From Chara braunii (Eukaryota > Streptophyta > Charophyceae > Charales > Characeae): a stretch of DNA of 28,597 nt. A program made the position numbers and the translations under genes. Below, one piece after another: positions 17,303 to 27,060 of this stretch (within the stretch, counting starts at the first letter, position 1; each line of letters begins with the position of its first letter). The DNA is taken from NCBI GenBank assembly GCA_003427395.1, contig BFEA01000604.1, positions 443,098 to 471,694 on the forward strand. Direction: 5' to 3'. The notes under the pieces are model-generated. The model saw only the letters and a list, made by a program, of their open reading frames with translations. It was not told the origin of the DNA and made no database searches.

Positions 17303-18165
17303 CAGTCTAGGCTTGAAAGTTCGTAGCAGACTGTTAGGGCTCACCCCTGTGGCGCTGTACACAACGTTGTTGTACAAGCTGGCGATGAGAGCAAGCTTCT
17401 CATCCCAGTCCACCTGGTTGGGCTTGATGTAATGCCGCAGCAGGTGTTGTACAACGCGATTCAGTTGCTCTGCTTGGTCGTTGGCCTCTCGGTGATTCCC
17501 AGAGGTCATTTGCAGCTGTGTTCCCTGTTCTGCAGCTGCAGCCTTCCACAACTCGCTAGTGAATCTAACATCCCGGTCACTCACGATAGACTTTGGTAAT
17601 CCAAAATCTCTGACCCAGTTCTCCTTGAATAGTCTAAAGACGTACTCAGTCTTTGCTGTTTCCGACATTTCAACTAACCTAGCATACTTACTAAACCTAT
17701 CCACAATGACAAAGATGTGTCTCATTCCATTTTTTATGGTGACCAGTGTGTCCATGAAGTCCATGGACAGGCTCTCACCGGGCCTTTAAGGAGTCCAAGA
17801 GGGGCCTATGTACGGGGCTTGTCTCTTTGACAGACCTGACAAGTCTCCACGTACAGCTTGGCATCTCTCATCATCGTAGGTCACTAGATCCGCTGCAGCA
17901 GATTGGCTGCAGTCTTCTTGAAGCCAAAATGTCCGGTGGCATCATGACACTCACCTAAAAATAAACTACGCAAAGACTCTCTATTGGGAACACACAAGCG
18001 TTTATTCCTGGCCTTCTCAAGGAACAGCATACCGTTGACCAACTCAAACTCGGCAGAAGTTATTTTGTCCTTCGCCTCGAGTCTGCGAATGATCTCGGAC
18101 ATGAACTGATCCTCGCAGTAGGCTTCCACCATAGAGTGAGTAACATCGTTCGCAAGCCCAAACTC
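17303..18165 (-). pseudogene. Integrase (element 1), truncated and interrupted
   Basis: The zinc-binding part is seen as GECHDATGHF and, after a TAG-TGA double stop at 17881-17886 where the family usually has a tryptophan, CQVCQRDKP. The catalytic core keeps the D,D(35)E triad: D in SMDFMD (codon at ~17761), D in SDRDVRF (~17578) and E in NDQAEQ, exactly 35 residues between the last two. The usual glycine in NGQ is D here. Homology ends at FKPRL (~17303); the GPY/F region and any chromodomain are absent. The frame then runs into TG-microsatellite DNA. A frameshift near 17790 separates the zinc finger from the core. Confidence 0.88.
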
Positions 18166-18170
18166 AGTGA

Positions 18171-18700
18171 TCAGCGCACCGAGAAATCTGGTCTACGCGA
18201 CAGCGCGTCAATAACCTTGTTGTTCTCGCCCTTGATGTACTGGGGCTCAAAGTCATACTGCTCTATGACTTCAATCCAACGCTTCAGAGCGTCGGAGAGC
18301 ACAGGCTGGGTTCTCATCCACTTCATTTGTCCTGACGTAAAAGAACCTCCCAAGGAGAGAGTGCCTCCAATGGTTGAGCACCTTGTAGATCGCATAGAGC
18401 TCCTTCTCATAGGTGGATTTGGCCAACTTCTGAGAGGGCATCTTTTTGGACATGTACTCTACTGGCCTCAACTTCTTCCCCTCCTGCTGCGCAAGTACGG
18501 CGCCTATGCCATATTGGCTAACATTCGTAGTTACTACGAAAGGTTTGTCAGGATTAGGAAGTTTCAAGACCTCATGGTGTGTCAACGCATGCTTCAACTG
18601 TCTGAAAGCAGCCCCACACCTGTCTGTCCACTCCCATGGGGTGTCAAGGCGAGTCAGGTCCGTCAAGGGGGCGGCCACTATGCTATACTTCTGAACAAAA
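18171..18700 (-). pseudogene. RNase H (element 1)
   Basis: The tether and RNase H begin after the RT thumb with PFVVTTNVSQYGIGAVLAQ, in which the usual TDAS aspartate is N. STYEKELYAI and LNHWRHSLLG follow. A frameshift near 18330 moves the rest (LKRWIEVIEQYDFEPQYIKG, then VIDALSRRPD) into another frame. Loss of the first catalytic aspartate plus the frameshift make it inactive. It is the normal partner domain of the adjoining reverse transcriptase. Confidence 0.85.
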
Positions 18701-19714
18701 TTGCGGTAGTAGCCTGTCATCCCTAAGAAGGACCTCATCTCAGTCATAGACTGAGGACGTGGCCAGTCACGAATGCTGGCCACCTTCGCGTCATCGGGCT
18801 TCAAACCCTCCGCGAAAATCTCATGACCCAAGTACCAGATACGGGTGCGGCCAAACTCACACTTCTCCCCGTTTATCTTGAACTTGTGTTGTCGAAGGAG
18901 ACCGAGGACTTTGTCTAAGTGCGCTACATGCTCCTCGACAGTCCTACTAAAAATAAGTATGTCATCAAGGTACATGATGCCAAACTTATCCAAGTAGTCA
19001 TGAAATATTAGATTCATAGTGTGCTGAAAGGTGCCAGGAGCATTGCATAAGCTGAAAGGCATCACCACAAACTCGTACAGACCGTACCTGGTCTGAAATG
19101 CGATTGTCTTGATCCTCGGGCCGGATTGCAATCTGATGGTACCTGGACTTCAGATCTATCTGACTGAAGTACCAGCACCCTTGCACTCTATCTAGCAAGT
19201 CGTCAATGCGTGGTAGGGTCTCTCTGTTCTTGACAGTGATGGCATTGAGGCCCCTATAGTCAATGCACATCCTCAGTGTTCCCCCCTTCTTCGGTACGAA
19301 TAGGACCGGAGATCCATAAGGAGAAACACTCGGCCGGATCCAACCCTTCTCTATGAGTTCCTTAAGCTCATCAAGCTCGCCTGGAGACATCAGATTGATC
19401 CTACCCTTTGGGATACTAGACCCTGGGATAATCTCTATTGCGTGGACGACCTCCCTCTCAACAACCCCTGTAGGCTCTTCAAATAGATCAGGATAATTGG
19501 CAACTACTCCCTCTATCTCCGGCGGCATTTTCACCGGCTCGCCTGCTGCAGAGACATAGACTAGATACATACCCTCCTCCGGATTTTGCTTATAATAATT
19601 ATAGAACGCGGCCGCACACATGCATCTGTGGGACTCGATCAGACTACTAGCTTTAAACTTATGTAATTTGGCGGTCCCCCCACCTGGCAAAGTGTGTTTG
19701 ACCACTTTTCGGTC
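18700..19714 (-). pseudogene. Reverse transcriptase (element 1)
   Basis: The fingers/palm start is clear from [20 protein letters not shown] and [32 protein letters not shown] follows with the first palm aspartate, then a frameshift at ~19120-19150. The next frame continues [28 protein letters not shown] and the catalytic YLDD box (codons 18961-18972). FLGMTGYYRNFVQKYS marks the thumb. The catalytic residues survive but the frame is broken. Confidence 0.93.
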
Positions 19715-20268
19715 CTAGTCAAACTGGGGTTGTGCCACGGAGAGGTAGTACATACCTAACAAGATATCCACAGGGAGATCATCGCTCACTAGGAATGAGA
19801 CACAATGTCTCAATTCCCCTCCCGCATACGGGAAACAACACTCAACATCCTGGAGGTAGTCGTTGACTACCATGCGCTGTTTGTTGGCACAGGTCGACTC
19901 CACAGGTCGACTCAGGCGCTACACTTGCCCTTGTAAGCGCAGTCTCTCAACGCACGCGCGACTAATGAAGTTCCTAGTCGAGCAAGTGTCATAATAGGCC
20001 CTGGCCTTGGGGCCGCCGATGACTACCTCGCTGACAAACATCACTCCCTTAGGGGCTTTGGCCAATGCCGTCCAAGAAGCTAGTGGGTCTAATCTAGACA
20101 ACTCCTCCTCTAGCTCCTCTAAGGATTCAAACACATTCATCGAACAAAGGCTCGATGGGTCAGAATGTGTTTGCAGGACGACGATGGAGTCAGTAGCTTG
20201 GGCCATCTCTCAAGATGGTGAGGGTGTGTCCACCACCTCGACCCTAGCATGAACAACTACCATTCCTA
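19715..20268 (-). pseudogene. Aspartic protease (element 1)
   Basis: The active-site motif is DTCSTRNFIS (aspartate codon at 19988-19990), where families usually show DTG[AS]. The flap and C-terminal part follow, ending DILLGMYYLSVAQPQFD, which matches the conserved ILLG region. Two TAG codons (19919-19921 and 19715-19717) interrupt the same frame. A TGA at 20210-20212 lies just before the segment starting MAQATD. The glycine-to-cysteine change next to the catalytic aspartate is either decay or a lineage variant. Confidence 0.8.
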
Positions 20269-22219
20269 CTGGCCCGGCGCGTTTCCCGGAGCAGTGCCAG
20301 AACTGCTGGCCACATTGCTACCAACGGGAGCGGAGGATCCCAATGCCTGCCCCATCGTAGGTGGGATCTTTTCGGTCACCTTCTTATTCCAGCACTTGAA
20401 TTGGTTATGGCCATATTGGCCACAACGGATACAAGCTTGTCGTGTGTACCAATCTCTCCACACGTCCTCAGTGAGACCCGCTTTCTCCCATGGAGGAGCA
20501 TTGAGGTCAACTTGACTCCTAGACCGGGAACCTCCACGGCGTCTACCGGTCGCCTTACCTTTTTGCGCTACGGCAGCAACTACTCCACCCCCTAAAGCTT
20601 CTACGCTACCGGCCTCTGAACCCACTCCCGACTGGAAGTCGTCGTCCAATTCGATGGTGGAACCATCGTTGTCGACGAACATGATGTGCCCCTTCGCCTT
20701 CCAGTTAGGAGGCAGTGTCTTTTTCCTACCATCCGTCGTGGGTGTTTGACCATGCCCTATCTTTGCTCCCAGGCCTAGGGCCTTCTTGCTAAACGACGGG
20801 AAGTTGTGCATGTTGATGTTGGCCTCACCTACCAACTGATTCCTGAGAGGCATGGGAAAGCATCTCAAGTAGGAGGTGAGTAAAACTGGGGGTCATAGCG
20901 AGCCCCAGGGACACAGATCAGACGCTCTACAACGTCAGTGGCCTCTCTCACTGACTTAAACTACCTCGTGTGCAGTGTCAGGATCGCGTCAGTAGCCTTT
21001 TGGGCCTCCTACGAATCATGCCACTTGTCTTGTAATCCAATTTTTGGGTGACCGCCCAAGCGCAAAAGTCATGACCATACCCTTGGAGCTACACTAAACC
21101 ACTCAACCATCTTGCTTCACTCCCCTCTAGATAGGATGCAGCCACAAACACTTCCTCGTGCGGCAAGGTAAGTTTGCACTTAACATAGACTGGCACTGCC
21201 CTCAACCATGTGTCGAGGTCTTCGCCCCTCTTATCCCCTGAAAAGGGTTTAGGAGCGGTGATGGTTGTCTTTGGAACCCACTGACTTTGTCCCGGTACCT
21301 GTACCATTCCGGACGGTGGACCCTGTGGTGCAGGCTGTTGCACTATCTGCTGGGGCTGTGAACCCTGCGGCTGTGCAGGCTGCGAGAGAGCAGGCTGCCC
21401 GCTTATAGCAACCTGTGACGGAGGTTGGGAGAACACTGTCTGTACAGGAATCTGTAAACTAGGACCTGTTGAGAACCCGCCTGTTAAAGGCATACCCAGG
21501 GAGACAGGCTGAACCGATGCTGGAGCGGTATATGGGGATACCCCAGTCACCGGTGGGATAAAAGGAGGAGGACGTACAACGGGCCAGACACCAGGCCCAG
21601 ACATTGATGGTGCCGCCTGCGCTCGCCCGACGAACACGGCCAGATTCTGCTGGATGTCTTGTAAGATCACCGTCCGTTGATCTTGCATCTCTACTACTCC
21701 TAGCAAGACCGACCTCAGGGTCCTCACTTCATCATCCAACTCCGCTGAGTCCATCTCCTCTAACTCGCTAATATTCGCTTGTCGCCGCTGCAACCTGACT
21801 CTTCTTCTGATCATTCTTTCTTTTTCTGCCTTAATCTCTCCTAAAGCCTGCTGTAGCTGTGCCTCGCGATCAGCAACTTGCTGTATGGCGACCTCCTTGG
21901 GAGTCATCACTAACGGTTGGCTTGCCATTAAGCCAGTTGACTGACTTTGGGTCTGCGCGACCGTTGACCCTACAGATCCTGAACTACTAGCTTGGGAACT
22001 CTGCTGCGCAGACGTGGCCATGGCTGCTGAAGTTGCGGCTCCGCTTACGAACGCCCTGCTGGCCTCTGCTGCCCTAGCTCTCCTCTGCTGCTGCTGCCTC
22101 TCCCTAAGTTGGCGGAACAGAAATTTGTCACCCTCTGGTCCTTAGGCCAAGTGGGTTATCGGGCGTCTAGCTGATCGCAAGATCCAGTCGTCCTCACTAG
22201 TGATATCCCTATCGCTCAT
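20266..22219 (-). pseudogene. Gag with zinc knuckle (element 1)
   Basis: I place the start at the ATG complementary to 22217-22219 (MSDRDITSEDDW), in frame with the longer open part beginning at 22021; a TAA at 22142-22144 separates them. The N-terminal third holds a glutamine/arginine-rich coiled-coil-like stretch. A proline/glutamine-rich linker follows, then the retrotransposon Gag domain from PKPFSGDKRGEDLDTWL to EGSEARWLSGLV, stopped at 21089-21091. Two further TAG codons and two frameshifts lie between 21050 and 20880. The last open part carries a CCHC knuckle, CIRCGQYGHNQFKC (20392-20433), spacing C-X2-C-X4-H-X4-C, for genomic RNA binding. Confidence 0.88.
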
Positions 22220-23489
22220 AAGCTACAGAACTGCACACCGTCTGCACTAGGACACTCAATCGATGCCTACCGCAGCAACATGTACAAACCGATTTATAAT
22301 AAAATAAAAGTAATAATCGGTGGTTGTTTCAGAGAATGTACATTTAGGTCTAACAGGCAAGTTCAAATTCCTACAAACGAAAACTATTTTACTTTGACTA
22401 GTCAGCAAACAGAAGCACAAGGAACAAAAAACAGTTCTAACTAATGTTGTCTGTCGGATGTTAACGGTTGTACATCTAACTAATCAAAATAAAAATAGAA
22501 TCGTTTGTTGGGTCTGTTTGCATAATGGGATCTTGCCCGAATTTATCACCTGGAATCTACCCCGCCCTCGATTCTTCTTGAATGTCTCTTGTCGTCAACG
22601 TCCCTGACCTATCCAGATAGCGTGCGTGTCTAAAGGTGTGCACACGGCCCACCACTGTGCCCCGAGTCCTGCTGAGCTGGCCAGCCCTGCACAGTATTTA
22701 TTCTCTCGTGCAGCGAGCCTTACACCGACCAATTGGCTGATCAGGAGGCGTTTTTATGGACGGCCCCCGAAGTCCTCAGGAATTCTTTAACGTCGCAAAC
22801 AGGACGACGATCACAACCAATGGAAGGTATCCCGCCGGTGCTTATTTATAGACGCCCGGTCTCGTCTGTCCCATAGGGCTGGCCTGCCCTTCAGAACCCC
22901 TCTACAGCGCAGCGAGCAGACAAAGAACAAAGCAGCAAAGCATGCGTGCTCTACTCCCGGTGGGTTGGCATGGTGACCGTGACCCAATGCTTCGTCCAGG
23001 GCCCTTCAAATAGCTCCGCCCTCTCCTTCCAAATGCTCCACGTGAAGCCTGACAACTCTCAAGGTTGAGCTCACACGACTCCTCACATGAGAGGACTCTC
23101 AAGATAGAACACACGTCCTCACGGTAAGAAGTGTCGAAGAGGGTAGATAAGGTTAGGTGCAACGTACCTCAAAATAGCTGCCCCCAACCACAAATATTCT
23201 CACTAGATGACCCGATGTTGATTGTGATGACGAAACGCTGCTTCGGCACAACCAGTATTGCACAACCGTTCCACCTCAGCATCAATCACACACCGGATAG
23301 TTCTCATCACACTGCGAACACCCAATAATCACCGCTTAGCCTTCCTGGCGTTCCCCTCTCCACCTGGGTCGCCTACTTATCTTCGCCCTCCTCACTACAC
23401 ACGTCCCACGACATGGTCGCTCACCGCACACACCGCGTGCATGTACCGCATTAGGCAGAAGATAAGCGCCAGATTAGCGCACCGAACCA
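22220..23489 (-). other. Presumed untranslated leader of element 1
   Basis: Between the primer-binding site and Gag are ~1.27 kb without credible coding. A minus-strand TATAAATA lies at about 22843-22850, flanked by CCGG on both sides. If used, it would be an internal rather than an LTR promoter. The length is unusual for a plain leader, so an insertion or a nested LTR fragment is possible. Confidence 0.45.
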
Positions 23490-23502
23490 CAACTCCGATA
23501 CC
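23490..23502 (-). other. Primer-binding site, initiator tRNA-Met type
   Basis: The minus strand reads TTGCAATTTGGTATCGGAG. TGGTATCRGAG matches the complement of the plant initiator tRNA-Met 3' end at ten of eleven bases, and the spacing after TTGCA is what LTR ends show. This puts the inner end of the 5' LTR at ~23507. Confidence 0.6.
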
Positions 23503-24230
23503 AAATTGCAAGGAAGATGAGCAATAGCAAACTTCAGGAATCAAACAACATCATTCACATGAGACCAGATAGTCGTCACCTCTAACCAAAAACAGAATTG
23601 CATCACGAGTTTCACCAAATAAGAGCACACCAAAAGCGCATAATTGACAATGCTGGAATAATCTCATCATCATCAATTGAGGAACCAATATTGATATCCT
23701 ATCTAGCGCTCGGCGCCCAGACTACGAATGGCAGATCCTATCTAGCCTAGACTACAGTGCCGCTGATGACGTCAACAGCTTCCCAAGTACGAGCAGACCT
23801 CGGCCAATGCAGCACGCGTCAAGCACCAGGTACGTCTCTCGTATCACTCACAACCTCGTTCCCCAACTCACAGATGCCACTTGCACCCAAGGACCACCAT
23901 GCGCCCCATCCAGCATACGACGGCGCAGCTCCGCTATGGCTGCCTGCTCCTTCCAGCTCGTCCGTGAGCGCGTGAGCCTGGAAGGCGATAGCGCAGCAGC
24001 GTTTGCGCACAAAGCAGCCAGTGCCCGAATGTCCAATGCGTGAGCAGGCCCTTCGCTATATCGATGTGGCCTGCTGCTGCGTGCTGTATTGCGGTACTGG
24101 GCCTCGGCACAGAAGCTTCCGGTAGGCCACAGGGAGGCTGAGCCTCTGTCCAAATAAAACACGCCAGGGCCTCCGACAGTTACCCGTCCCCAACTGCTCA
24201 CAACCTGTGTTAGGTCCATCTTGCGTATCT

Positions 24231-24283
24231 CGCCCAGGGCCTGGCTTAGATACATTTGACAAAAGGAAGCCAGGGCCTGGGCG
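24231..24283. repeat. Foldback with 17-bp arms, one mismatch
   Basis: CGCCCAGGGCCTGGCTT (24231-24247) pairs with AAGCCAGGGCCTGGGCG (24267-24283) at 16 of 17 positions around a 19-nt loop. It is the strongest inverted repeat in the 23.5-26.4 kb stretch. Confidence 0.9.
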
Positions 24284-24427
24284 CCTTCAACGAACTAGCG
24301 CTGCCCAACTGCCTGAACTTCCCCAGTTGCGGGTTGACCCCAAAAATAGGCCTGTAGGCTTCGGTCGGGCCTGCCTTCACTTAGGGTGGCCGACTGTACT
24401 GGCAATGGGGCCCTGTAGGGGCGTATT

Positions 24428-24466
24428 GAGGCGTTGTGCCTCGCATAAATTCCTCAAAGATTTATG
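24428..24466. repeat. Two adjacent hairpins
   Basis: GAGGC-GTTGT-GCCTC (24428-24442) is followed one base later by CATAAAT/ATTTATG around a 9-nt loop (24444-24466). Confidence 0.8.
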
Positions 24467-24737
24467 GGCATTTACCTCAGCTGACATAGAACACGCAGAA
24501 AGAAAAAAAATAAAAATGGCTGAAATTCAGTAGGCTTGGACAGAAGGGTCCAGGTGGACGTTTGGCCCGGTTGGCCGGTCAGGGGGGCCCCGTACGTCCG
24601 CCCTGGCTAAGTAGAAAAAAAAAAAATTTACGCGATTATTGTCACTGCGCCATATTTGTGTTAACTCGGTCCAAACCAGGGTGGTTGGCGTCCTGTTCAG
24701 GCCGAACGCACGAACGTTCGGGACACTCCCCCCCAAC

Positions 24738-24760
24738 CACGTTCAGCCCGAACGTGAAAT

Positions 24761-24812
<52 letters not shown>

Positions 24813-24829
24813 GTTTTTTTTTTTTTTTT
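24738..24829. repeat. Hairpin abutting a very long poly(T)
   Basis: CACGTTC-AGCCC-GAACGTG (24738-24756) is followed five bases later by T49 (24762-24810), AGG and T16. On the minus strand this is a long poly(A) running into a hairpin. It could be a retroposon tail or simple slippage. The homopolymer length is likely to be assembly-sensitive. Confidence 0.85.
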
Positions 24830-24937
24830 GAATGTGTTGTGGAGGAAGGGTTCTTGGATTCCATATTTTTTCATAAAAAAGAAAAAAAAATTTGGGGAGG
24901 CAGTTTGCCTGCCGAACGGCAGGAAAACCTCCCGCCA

Positions 24938-24940
<3 letters not shown>

Positions 24941-24984
<44 letters not shown>

Positions 24985-25017
24985 CACTGTGTGCAGGAAG
25001 GGGGGGACCCCTGCCCC

Positions 25018-25053
<36 letters not shown>

Positions 25054-25173
25054 CAAAAGAAAAAAGAAAAACAAAAAAACAGCACATCGAACGCGCACTG
25101 GTGCGTGTGTGTGCTTGTGCGCCGGGGGGCAGGGGGGGGGGGGCACACCTCCCCCACCAATCAACCAATCAAC

Positions 25174-25212
<39 letters not shown>
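24941..25212. repeat. Duplicated composite microsatellite
   Basis: (GT)21, a G-run, CCCCACC and (AATC)8 (24941-25052) are followed by a second block with the same order: GTGTGTGTGC, a G6-CA-G12 run, CCCCCACC and an (AATC/AACC)n tract (25100-25212). The shared order of four unrelated simple motifs argues for duplication of the whole block. Poly-Asn/Gln/Ser-like frames here are artefacts. Confidence 0.85.
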
Positions 25213-25214
<2 letters not shown>

Positions 25215-25678
25215 AAATGCAAGGGACCTGACTGTCCACAACTTGCCAGAGTGTATCTCATTGCATGCCAAGATATCATTCACACAGATTATGAAGCTTC
25301 ACACAAAGCAAAGCCGAGATGGGATGAGAACCAAGGTAGTGCAGCTTATATTATCACAACAACATTATAAAGAGTATCTCGAGTTCAAGAATAAAGCGCC
25401 GAATAGTATCACAAGTCTCCCTCGTTCATCAACACCACAGGGGCCTGGCTCTGCCAGCGCCTCCTCCAGATGACAATGCAGCACGGAACAGGTAAGTATC
25501 CACCATAGCCAACTCAGGAACCTATCCCTCTCTCTCTCCTCTTGCTCTTCTCTCTCAAGATCCCTTGTCTTGGTCCTCTCGTCCCACCATGCATGCACAC
25601 TCCTACTACGAGAATCTACTCTGAATGCTACTCACTGAAGACTACCTCTAACCCTTCTACATCTACTAACATGCTGGC

Positions 25679-25758
25679 NCANCTATGGCTGCTTCTGCCA
25701 GCCAGCGCCCAGCCCNTTCTCTCCTCTTGNGCAGCTTCTTCTGCCAGCGCTTCCCCAN
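25679..25758. other. Five scattered ambiguous bases
   Basis: N occurs at 25679, 25682, 25716, 25730 and 25758, in a stretch where TGCCAGCGC recurs several times. Single scattered Ns suggest an unresolved consensus of collapsed copies rather than a scaffold gap. Protein predictions across it are unreliable. Confidence 0.9.
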
Positions 25759-26052
25759 CATGCCAGCGCACAAGTGCTTTCAGCACTTCCACGCAACAAT
25801 GCCACTGGAGAACTGTCGTGTGGGGAGGCTGGCCTGGTTTCTTATACTGCTGGCCTCCCTTCGCGAGGTCTGCATTGGCACACTTGGGTCTTCCCTGTCC
25901 CAGACCTCTGCAGTGTGTGTCCCAGTACCTTTTCCTTCAGGGTCTGCTGCTGCTCGGACCTTCAGGCCTGAATTTCGGACTTCTAACCTGTATCTAGACT
26001 TTCCCTTTGACTTGAATCTGAACTGGGACCTTACCCCTTTGACTTCTTCATA

Positions 26053-26138
26053 GAACAGACACACTTACTGCACGAACAGACACATCTACTGCACGAACAG
26101 ACATGACTTGCACACCCTCTGGATGAACAGATGTGTCT
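26053..26138. repeat. 21-bp tandem repeat and inverted repeat
   Basis: GAACAGACA recurs at 26053, 26074 and 26095 with a 21-bp period, and GAACAGATG at 26124. AGACACATCT (26078-26087) pairs perfectly with AGATGTGTCT (26129-26138). Confidence 0.85.
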
Positions 26139-26375
26139 CCCACAATTGAATACTGCAACTGTTCGTCCAGGGGCACAACCGTGACCTTTGACATGACTTT
26201 TGCTTTAGTTAGGATGTGACTTTTGACCCAGAGAACATGCCTTTTGATCTGCTTTTCACGAAATGGGCTCTGGCCGAGTGACCCCACTATGCTGCATTCG
26301 CTATTCAGGGTTTGAATCGGGTAAAGGCCCTTTTACTCTCGCCGGCCTAGTTTCGAAGTCCTCTGAGAAAAACCT

Positions 26376-27060
26376 TCATCTGTCTATTATGTTTATTCCT
26401 CTTCTTGCTCTTTCATAAGCAGATACAATATGAGGCGCAAACTCAATTAATTCTTCTCTTGTGAACCAGCGATCTTCACTCGGGTCTTGATATGCAAATC
26501 TTACTTTATATTGTCGTTGGGGTCTGCCTCTACGTCCAATTTGAAGAGTGCTTTCAACAACAATCTTGTCCACATCATATTTCTCATCCATACTAGGAGG
26601 TATCGCTGATCTGCGACTGGGAAATAACTCGTTCGTCACGCAAGGTAAGAGCTTTGAAGCGTGAAAAACTGGATATGTATGCAAATGCAGAGGAATCTCA
26701 ATCACATAAGAAGGTCCATCCGCGTCTCCAATCACATCTAGAACTTGCCAAGGTCCTCTGTAGGCTGGTAGCAGTTTCTGGGATATGTTTTCCTCAGGAA
26801 CGAATTCCTTCGATTTAACCCATACCAGATCACCTACAGCAAACTGAGAAGGTCTCCTGTGCTTGTTCGCCTGTTCTATCATCTGATGTTGTGCCTTCAT
26901 TATATTTTCCTTCACTTTCTCAATGTCTTTCTGATATTGTATTGCAAATTCACTCGTTCCTAGTGGAAACTTATGTACTTGATCCGGGTTCAGACAATCG
27001 ATAGGTCTGTGTGGACGCCATCCCAAATGTAACTCGTGGAGTCTTGCACGTAGATAGGTG
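26376..27060 (-). pseudogene. Integrase C-terminus and chromodomain (element 2)
   Basis: After a frameshift near 27055 the frame reads HELHLGWRPHRPIDCLN and a coiled helix. The GPY/F-type module follows (LLPAYRGPWQVLDVIG, then YPVFHASKLLP). The C-terminal ~60 residues start YDVDKIVVESTLQIG and contain YKVRFAYQDPSEDRWFTREE, which fits a chromodomain with an aromatic cage-type pattern. Chromodomains steer chromovirus integration towards marked chromatin. The frame ends at INIIDR. Confidence 0.87.

Larger units (their letters stand above)
17303..23510 (-). mobile_element. Ty3/gypsy LTR retrotransposon, inactive, 3' end missing
   Basis: On the minus strand the order is primer-binding site, Gag, protease, reverse transcriptase, RNase H, integrase, which is the Ty3/gypsy order. 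At least ten in-frame stops interrupt Gag-Pol: TAA 22142-22144; TAG 21089-21091, 21009-21011, 20961-20963; TGA 20210-20212; TAG 19919-19921, 19715-19717, 17884-17886; TGA 17881-17883; TAG 17806-17808. Frameshifts lie near 21040, 20890, 20268, 19130, 18330, 18190 and 17790. The integrase C-terminus, polypurine tract and 3' LTR are not found. The element cannot be autonomous. Confidence 0.93.
23507..26375. other. Non-coding stretch, probably LTR-derived
   Basis: It lies between the 5' end of element 1 and the 3' end of element 2, both on the minus strand, so it should contain the 5' LTR of one and the 3' LTR of the other. I cannot find matching LTR copies or a polypurine tract within the window, so no boundaries are given. 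No gene is credible. Local structures are listed separately. Confidence 0.5.

Noticed and set aside
17187-20595. Plus-strand open frames across the gypsy element
   Set aside because: They are antisense shadows of the minus-strand pol and gag frames, which carry recognisable catalytic motifs.
22902-23162. 86-codon minus-strand frame in the element 1 leader
   Set aside because: No homology, no domain, and it lies between the primer-binding site and Gag, where the RNA is normally untranslated.
24562-25473. Open frames made of poly-Phe, poly-Lys, Val-Cys and Asn-Gln-Ser repeats
   Set aside because: They are direct translations of poly(T), (GT)n and (AATC)n tracts.
25542-26064. Frames of 94-151 codons around the ambiguous bases
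   Set aside because: They contain N codons, overlap on both strands, and lie in repeat-rich, presumably LTR sequence.
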